In this document: positions 59,534 to 64,000 of the stretch, in pieces
Position numbering within the stretch: position 1 is the stretch's first letter
Layout: every line of letters starts with the position of its first letter
Origin: Clostridium fungisolvens
GTDB lineage: Bacteria; Bacillota; Clostridia; Clostridiales; Clostridiaceae
Assembly: GCF_014193895.1 (NCBI RefSeq)
Contig: NZ_BLZR01000001.1
Span: 1,860,001-1,924,000, forward strand
Reading direction: 5' to 3'
Length of the DNA stretch: 64,000 bases
The notes under the pieces: model-generated
What the model saw: only the letters and a program-made list of their open reading frames with translations
The model's database searches: none
What the model was told of the DNA's origin: nothing
Made by a program: the position numbers and the translations under genes

Positions 59534-60232
59534 TTAATACAATATAGAGTAATCCAATTCATATCTATCAGGTGTTATTAGCTGTATTAATTTTTGAGAA
59601 TCTGGAATGTTCTTTATATCTATATCAGCTACGGTAAGTCCTTTTCTCAATGGTTCTCCGATTACGCAAATTTGATTCTTATAGTATTTTATAGAAATAA
59701 TATTGAAATCAAAAACAATAAGTCTAACAACATAGGGATAAATAGTAGTAAAAACTTTTTTATTTATAGGTGAAGCGTTACTTAATTTTCCTGGTAAAAC
59801 TAATTCATTTGGTAGATCAAACCAAACAGATAATCCTCCGGAATAGGTAAAAAGTTTATGCTGCTGATTAGCTAGATTTACTGGCATATAACTCCATCTC
59901 CAATATGAACTATGCCACTGCGGAGCATACGCAGGTCGTTGAAAATCTAAATCTTTATATACTGATACGAAAGCTATATCAATGCCATCTTTCAATACTG
60001 ATGAAATAGGCTCAAGGTTTCCTTTAAATTTGTTCATATCTCTGTCACCAAGTAATTGATATTCATATATAGTCTTTGGTACAATAGGCTCCATCGTCCT
60101 CAATTTGTCTTCACAAGTTAAAGGGGAAATTAAATTCTTAGAAAATACAACTCTTGATGGTTCTAAAGTTGTCAAAACTAATAATATGAAGATGCATATT
60201 GATGCTTTTTTAATGATATCACCTTCTTTCAT
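59534..60232 (-). CDS. Uncharacterised secreted or periphery protein
   Basis: A 232-residue protein with a signal-like hydrophobic N-terminus (KKASICIFILLVLTT). The mature part has aromatic-rich stretches (QWHSSYWRWSYMPVN) and no motif I recognise. The ATG at 60232 has no RBS; an ATT at 60214 stands six bases after GAAGGTGAT and gives a typical signal peptide, so non-AUG initiation is possible. Its upstream spacer carries a B repeat in the opposite orientation. Confidence 0.55.
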   Translation of the reverse strand: MKEGDIIKKASICIFILLVLTTLEPSRVVFSKNLISPLTCEDKLRTMEPIVPKTIYEYQLLGDRDMNKFKGNLEPISSVLKDGIDIAFVSVYKDLDFQRPAYAPQWHSSYWRWSYMPVNLANQQHKLFTYSGGLSVWFDLPNELVLPGKLSNASPINKKVFTTIYPYVVRLIVFDFNIISIKYYKNQICVIGEPLRKGLTVADIDIKNIPDSQKLIQLITPDRYELDYSILY

Positions 60233-60248
60233 TTATAGTATGGCTATT

Positions 60249-60350
60249 AGAGAGTTCCTGTATCGAAACTTAATTTATACTTGTTCGAAAATCTCGGCTT
60301 CTGGGGATTTTCGGGCATGTATAAATTAATAGTTGAGTTAGGAACTCTAT
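60249..60350. repeat. Palindromic repeat family B, copy 4 (inverted orientation)
   Basis: AGAGAGTTCCTGTATCGAAAC...GAGTTAGGAACTCTA with the central TTGTTCGAAAATCTCGGCTTCTGGGGATTTTCGGGC. The central loop is the reverse complement of the copies at 14528 and 46097. Confidence 0.9.
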
Positions 60351-60558
60351 AACATAAAAATAAATCTTACGAAAAACTGCTGAATTTTATATAATAAAAG
60401 TAGGTGAATTAAGGAATAGATAAAACATATATTTTGACATTTATTATTTAGGATATATTTAATCTCAAACCAGTTCTTTAACAGTGTAATTATTTAATGA
60501 TATAATCATGGTTGTTAATAAAAAAAATAGTTGTTAATGTAAACATCTAGGAGGAAAA

Positions 60559-61284
60559 ATGGCAGATAGTAAAGATTTGAATAATAATGCAAATACATCA
60601 TCAAAGTCTTTAGGAGAACAAACATCCGAAAGAATTGTTGAATTAATTATAAATAATGATTGGCAAATTGGAGATAAACTACCCAATGAGTATGAGCTTG
60701 CCGATATGCTCAGTGTAGGGAGAAGTACAATAAGAGAAGCTATAAAAGCTTTGGTTTCAAGGAATGTACTAGAGATTCGAAGAGGTGCAGGAACCTTTAT
60801 TTCTCAAAAGAGTGGTGTAGCCGATGATCCACTTGGTTTAACTTTTGTAAAAGATAAATTTAAGCTGTCTTTAGATTTACTAGAAGTAAGATTTATGATA
60901 GAGCCATCTATAGCATCAATTGCAGCAGTAAAAGCTACAGATGAAGAAATAGAACGCATGTCTTTTTTATGCGACGAAATAGAAAAGCTTATAATGAAAA
61001 ATGAACCATATTTAGATTTAGATGTAGAGTTCCATACTGCAATAGCTAAAAGTAGTAAGAATCAAGTGATAGGAAACCTTATTCCTATCATAAATAGATC
61101 AATTATGATGTCTATTGATGTTACGAATCAAAAGCTGAGAACTGAAACTATTGAAACCCATAGAGAGGTTTTAAATGCAATTAAAGCTCATAATTCTAAC
61201 GATGCACATGATGCTATGCTATTACATCTTGTATATAATCGTAGAAACATCAGAAATATTATTGAAAAACAGAAAAATGAATAA
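60559..61284 (+). CDS. GntR-type regulator, FadR subfamily (FCD domain)
   Basis: A 241-residue regulator: residues 18-85 winged helix (LPNEYELADMLSVGRSTIREAIKALVSRNVLEIRRGAGTFIS), residues 100-235 FCD domain with the metal/ligand residues D...H (LDLDVEFHTAIAKSS...ETHREVLNAI). FCD GntR proteins sense carboxylates and sugar acids. Its position directly before the dehydratase/aldolase genes implies control of sugar-acid breakdown. Two repeated TGGTTGTTAAT/TAGTTGTTAAT elements lie upstream (60505-60540). RBS AGGAGG. Confidence 0.92.
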   Translation: MADSKDLNNNANTSSKSLGEQTSERIVELIINNDWQIGDKLPNEYELADMLSVGRSTIREAIKALVSRNVLEIRRGAGTFISQKSGVADDPLGLTFVKDKFKLSLDLLEVRFMIEPSIASIAAVKATDEEIERMSFLCDEIEKLIMKNEPYLDLDVEFHTAIAKSSKNQVIGNLIPIINRSIMMSIDVTNQKLRTETIETHREVLNAIKAHNSNDAHDAMLLHLVYNRRNIRNIIEKQKNE

Positions 61285-61298
61285 TTAATATGATAGAT

Positions 61299-61336
61299 AA
61301 GACATATGATCTTTAGTGAGGTCAGATGTCTTTTTA
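61299..61336 (+). terminator. Probable terminator after the GntR gene
   Basis: AAGACAT / ATGTCTT with further pairing around an 18-20 base loop and a following TTTTT run. Confidence 0.6.
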
Positions 61337-61417
61337 TTTTGTGTTTTTACAAGACATCAGACGAATATGGACTAATAATGGTTGTTGATCGCAGTGAAGA
61401 AGATTTATAATGCAATA

Positions 61418-61466
61418 TTGACAAATTTATTAGATGTGTTACTATAAATACATCAGATGTATTTAT
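61418..61466 (+). promoter_or_regulatory. Promoter and operator of the dehydratase gene
   Basis: TTGACA (61418-61423) with TACTAT 16 bases later forms a sigma-A promoter. Overlapping its -10 is the perfect dyad ATAAATACAT-CAG-ATGTATTTAT (61444-61466), a good candidate for the GntR protein encoded upstream. Confidence 0.7.
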
Positions 61467-61501
61467 ACGGTTTCAAAAAAAATATTAAGGGGAGACTTAG
61501 T

Positions 61502-63217
61502 ATGATTAGTCAAGATATAAGAAAAATTGCTCCAGAAATGGATCCTCTTCGTAGAGGAATGGGTTGGACAACAGAAGATTTAGAAAAACCTCAAATTATA
61601 ATAGAAAGTACTTTTGGTGATAGTCATCCTGGTAGTGCACATCTTTTTGATTTTGTTAGCAAAGCTGCTCAAGGTGTGTCTGAGCTTGGAGGTAAGCCTG
61701 CTAGATACTTTGCTACAGATATCTGTGATGGTATGGCTCAAGGGCATGACGGTATAAATTATTCCTTAGCCTCTAGAGATACACTTACAGCACTAATAGA
61801 AATTCATGCAAATGCAACTCCATTTGATGCTGGAGTTTTTATATCAAGCTGTGATAAAGCAGTTCCTGCACATCTTATGTCAATAGGAAGAATAAATATT
61901 CCTTCTATTATTGTCACTGGCGGTGTAATGGAGGCTGGTCCAGATTTATTGACTTTAGAGCAAATAGGTGCCTACAGTGCAATGTGTAAGCGTGGTGAGA
62001 TAACAGAAGAAAAACTAACTTACTATAAGGAACATGCATGCCCATCCTGTGGAGCTTGCTCTTTCATGGGAACTGCTGCTACTATGCAAGTTATGGCAGA
62101 AGCTTTGGGGTTAATGCTTCCAGGAAGTTCATTAATGCCAGCTACCTGTGAGGATTTAAAGGAGGTTGCTTTAAAAGCAGGAAGACAAGCTGTTGAATTA
62201 GCAAAACTAAACCTTAAACCAAAGGATATCGTAACAATTAAGTCCTTTGAAAACGCAATATTAGTACATGCAGCTATATCAGGTTCAACAAACTCATTGT
62301 TACACTTACCTGCCATAGCTCATGAATTTGGAATATATATAGATGAAGAAACCTTTGATAGAATTCATAAAAATGCACATTATCTATTAAATATACGTCC
62401 AGCCGGAAAATGGCCAGCACAATACTTCTACTATGCTGGTGGAGTGCCTGCAATAATGGAAGAATTAAAACATTTGCTTCATTTAGATGTAATGACGGTT
62501 ACAGGTAAAACTTTAGGTGAAAACTTAGAAGAACTAAAAACTAATGGTTATTACGAAAAATGCAATGCTTATCTTGAAAAGGTTGGAGTTAAAAAGGAAG
62601 ATGTCATAAGACCATTCAATAATCCATTCAGCACAAATGGTTCAGTATCAATATTAAAAGGAAACATAGCTCCTGAAGGAGCGGTAGTAAAACATTCTGC
62701 AGTTCCAAAGGTAATGCATGAAGCTGTATTAAAGGCAAAACCTTTTGATAGTGAAGAAGAAGCTATAGATGCAATTTTAAAGAAAGTGATTCGTCCAGGG
62801 GATGCGGTTTTCATAAGATATGAGGGGCCAAAGGGAAGTGGAATGCCAGAGATGTTCTATACAACAGAGGCTATTTCCTCAGATGAAGAGTTATCTGCAA
62901 GTGTAGCTTTAATTACTGATGGTAGATTCTCCGGTGCATCTAAAGGACCTGCTATAGGACATGTTTCTCCAGAAGCAGCTGTTGGAGGACCTATTGCCTT
63001 AGTTGAAGAGGATGATTTAATAGAAATAAGCATTCCTAAGAGACTTTTGCAAATTGTTGGTATTAAAGGTACAAGATGCAGCGAAGAAGAAGTTGAAAAA
63101 GTACTTGAAGAACGTAGAAAGAACTGGATACCTAGAAAATCAAAATATGAATCAGGAATATTAAAAGTATTTTCAGATAATGCAGTTTCACCAATGAAGG
63201 GTGGATACATGAAGTAA
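61502..63217 (+). CDS. IlvD/EDD-family sugar-acid dehydratase
   Basis: A 571-residue dehydratase with Fe-S cysteines: DSHPGSAHLFDF at the N-terminus, FISSCDKAVPAHLMS, ACPSCGACSFMGTAATMQ and the C-terminal TDGRFSGASKGPAIGHVSPEA. The family includes dihydroxy-acid dehydratase (IlvD), 6-phosphogluconate dehydratase (Edd) and the aldonate dehydratases. Beside a KDPG aldolase gene and a FCD GntR regulator, not isoleucine genes, it most likely acts on a sugar acid (for example gluconate or galactonate). ATG at 61502 follows AAGGGGAG; the upstream ATG at 61457 lacks an RBS. Confidence 0.88.
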   Translation: MISQDIRKIAPEMDPLRRGMGWTTEDLEKPQIIIESTFGDSHPGSAHLFDFVSKAAQGVSELGGKPARYFATDICDGMAQGHDGINYSLASRDTLTALIEIHANATPFDAGVFISSCDKAVPAHLMSIGRINIPSIIVTGGVMEAGPDLLTLEQIGAYSAMCKRGEITEEKLTYYKEHACPSCGACSFMGTAATMQVMAEALGLMLPGSSLMPATCEDLKEVALKAGRQAVELAKLNLKPKDIVTIKSFENAILVHAAISGSTNSLLHLPAIAHEFGIYIDEETFDRIHKNAHYLLNIRPAGKWPAQYFYYAGGVPAIMEELKHLLHLDVMTVTGKTLGENLEELKTNGYYEKCNAYLEKVGVKKEDVIRPFNNPFSTNGSVSILKGNIAPEGAVVKHSAVPKVMHEAVLKAKPFDSEEEAIDAILKKVIRPGDAVFIRYEGPKGSGMPEMFYTTEAISSDEELSASVALITDGRFSGASKGPAIGHVSPEAAVGGPIALVEEDDLIEISIPKRLLQIVGIKGTRCSEEEVEKVLEERRKNWIPRKSKYESGILKVFSDNAVSPMKGGYMK

Positions 63218-63275
63218 AGATGTACCAATTCGAACAGAAATCTATTTTTAAATTCTATTACGAAGTGGTTCATCT
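63218..63275. repeat. Palindromic repeat family A, short copy, first of three
   Basis: AGATGTACCAATTCGAA / ACGAAGTGGTTCATCT starts right after the dehydratase stop codon. First of three consecutive palindromes. Confidence 0.8.
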
Positions 63276-63277
63276 AT

Positions 63278-63378
63278 AGATAAACCAGTTCCAAATACAA
63301 TCTATATTTGATAATCCTATTACCATTAATAGTTAGCAGAAATATCACTTAGTTTTATTAGATAGAACTGGATTATCT
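63278..63378. repeat. Family A-related palindrome, second of three
   Basis: AGATAAACCAGTTCC / AGAACTGGATTATCT ends, with a centre TTACCATTAATAGTTAGC unlike other copies. A variant of the A ends. Confidence 0.65.
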
Positions 63379-63390
63379 ATTCCGCTGAAC

Positions 63391-63484
63391 TGATAAACTA
63401 CTTCAGTCATTAAACTCCAAATAAAGATTTCGATGGTTCTACGAATCTTTATTTGGATAAATTCTAATATGAAGCAGTTTATCT
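63391..63484. repeat. Family A-related palindrome, third of three
   Basis: TGATAAACTACTTCA / TGAAGCAGTTTATCT ends and a strong inner stem CCAAATAAAGATTTCG / CGAATCTTTATTTGG. It ends 44 bases before the aldolase gene. Confidence 0.75.
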
Positions 63485-63527
63485 ATATATACAGTAAAAA
63501 TACTTAATATAAGTTGGAGTTGAAGAT

Positions 63528-64000
63528 ATGATTAAGATAAAAGTATTAAAAGCATTAGAGAAGTGTGGAGTTGTTGCAGTTGTTCGAGGAAATACGAAAG
63601 AAGTTGGAGTAAATATATCGGAAGCTTGTATAAAAGGAAACGTTAAAGCTATAGAAGTAACGTATACCAATAAATTTGCTAATGATATCATAAAAGAGTT
63701 ATCGGATAAGTATGAAAATGATGATGAAGTAGTAGTAGGTGCTGGAACGGTTTTAGATCCAGAAACAGCTAGACTTGCAATTTTATCAGGAGCAAAATAC
63801 ATTGTGTCTCCATCCTTTAGTGAAGAAACAGCAAGACTTTGCAACAGATATAAGGTACCATATATACCAGGAGTTATGACAATAAATGAAATAGTTAAAG
63901 CTCATGAAATTGGTGTGGATGTAGTAAAGGTATTCCCTGGTAATGCCTTTGGACCATCATATATAGGCGCTATAAAAGGACCACTTCCATATGCAAACAT
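63528..64000 (+). CDS. eda: KDPG/KHG aldolase (3' truncated by window end)
   Basis: Only the first 157 codons are in the window. The TIM-barrel start LEKCGVVAVVRGNTKEVGVNISEACIKGNVKAIEVTYTN has the catalytic glutamate (E in AIEVT), AGTVLDPETARLAILSGAKYIVSPSF follows and the Schiff-base lysine is in VVKVFPGN. Class I aldolase that splits 2-keto-3-deoxy-6-phosphogluconate to pyruvate and glyceraldehyde-3-phosphate. RBS TTGGAG eight bases before the ATG. With the dehydratase it gives an Entner-Doudoroff-like branch; the kinase expected between them is not in the window. Confidence 0.9.
   Translation, partial: MIKIKVLKALEKCGVVAVVRGNTKEVGVNISEACIKGNVKAIEVTYTNKFANDIIKELSDKYENDDEVVVGAGTVLDPETARLAILSGAKYIVSPSFSEETARLCNRYKVPYIPGVMTINEIVKAHEIGVDVVKVFPGNAFGPSYIGAIKGPLPYAN

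Noticed and set aside
61502..63217. ilvD of branched-chain amino acid synthesis
   Set aside because: No other ilv/leu genes are near; instead a FCD GntR regulator and a KDPG aldolase, so a sugar-acid dehydratase is more likely.
63479..63844. Minus-strand frame opposite the aldolase
   Set aside because: The plus strand has a clear KDPG aldolase with RBS; this is its shadow.

Overview
The window is low-GC, densely coding DNA with strong AGGAGG-type ribosome binding sites, many intrinsic terminators, three classical Firmicutes riboswitches and typical clostridial gene families (CD3324-like protein, DUF4317, PqqD-like partner of an OPT transporter, EFR1-type ferredoxin-flavodoxin). This points to a mesophilic, anaerobic Clostridium sensu stricto or close relative; I cannot name the species from sequence reading alone. 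Gene order looks chromosomal: single genes and short operons on both strands, no rRNA or tRNA, no CRISPR array, no intact insertion sequence and no prophage block.

Layout. 0-9 kb: end of a class C beta-lactamase-like serine hydrolase, a CPBP membrane protease, a MerR regulator with a duplicated TipAS unit, mscL, a YdeI-like protein, a VWA protein, a DUF4317 protein and a membrane protein. 9-24 kb: an FAD amine oxidase, an OPT transporter overlapping a PqqD-like gene, a VOC protein, a DUF402 protein, a MarR-YczE operon with a two-site operator, an AraC-DUF1835 fusion, HelD, a second YdeI-like protein, a guanine-riboswitch-controlled purine permease and a divergent peptide deformylase. 24-42 kb: a GNAT protein, a four-gene ABC transporter/two-component operon, gene remnants, an aminoglycoside-phosphotransferase-like kinase, a ParB-like protein, a glycosyltransferase divergent from a TetR regulator, a LytTR/LiaF-like pair, a PHP phosphoesterase, two MFS exporters, an MBL-fold hydrolase, a lone FakA-like domain and a zinc-ribbon protein.

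42-54 kb: a cobalamin riboswitch followed by cbiMNQO (cobalt uptake), then the most unusual locus: a TubZ-type tubulin/FtsZ-like GTPase divergent from a MerR-headed coiled-coil protein resembling phage TubY. Next come a cupin with a Tyr/Asn/His-rich head, a TPP riboswitch with thiM-thiE, and an ECF-like sigma factor/anti-sigma factor/ABC-2 permease operon preceded by a 24-codon ORF coupled to it by an ATGA overlap. 54-64 kb: TetR/EFR1 and HxlR/flavin-protein divergent pairs with visible operators, an FTR1-type permease, two unrecognised proteins with unclear starts, and a GntR - sugar-acid dehydratase - KDPG aldolase cluster cut by the window end.

Spread through the intergenic DNA are at least three families of short palindromic repeats: A (ends like AGATGTACCACTTCG), B (ends like AGAGTTCCT) and C (ends like TTTTACTGTATAG). 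They look like small non-autonomous mobile or REP/MITE-like elements that also act as RNA hairpins near terminators and riboswitches. Decayed gene fragments (PAS domain, AraC C-terminus and others) show that several spacers were once genes.
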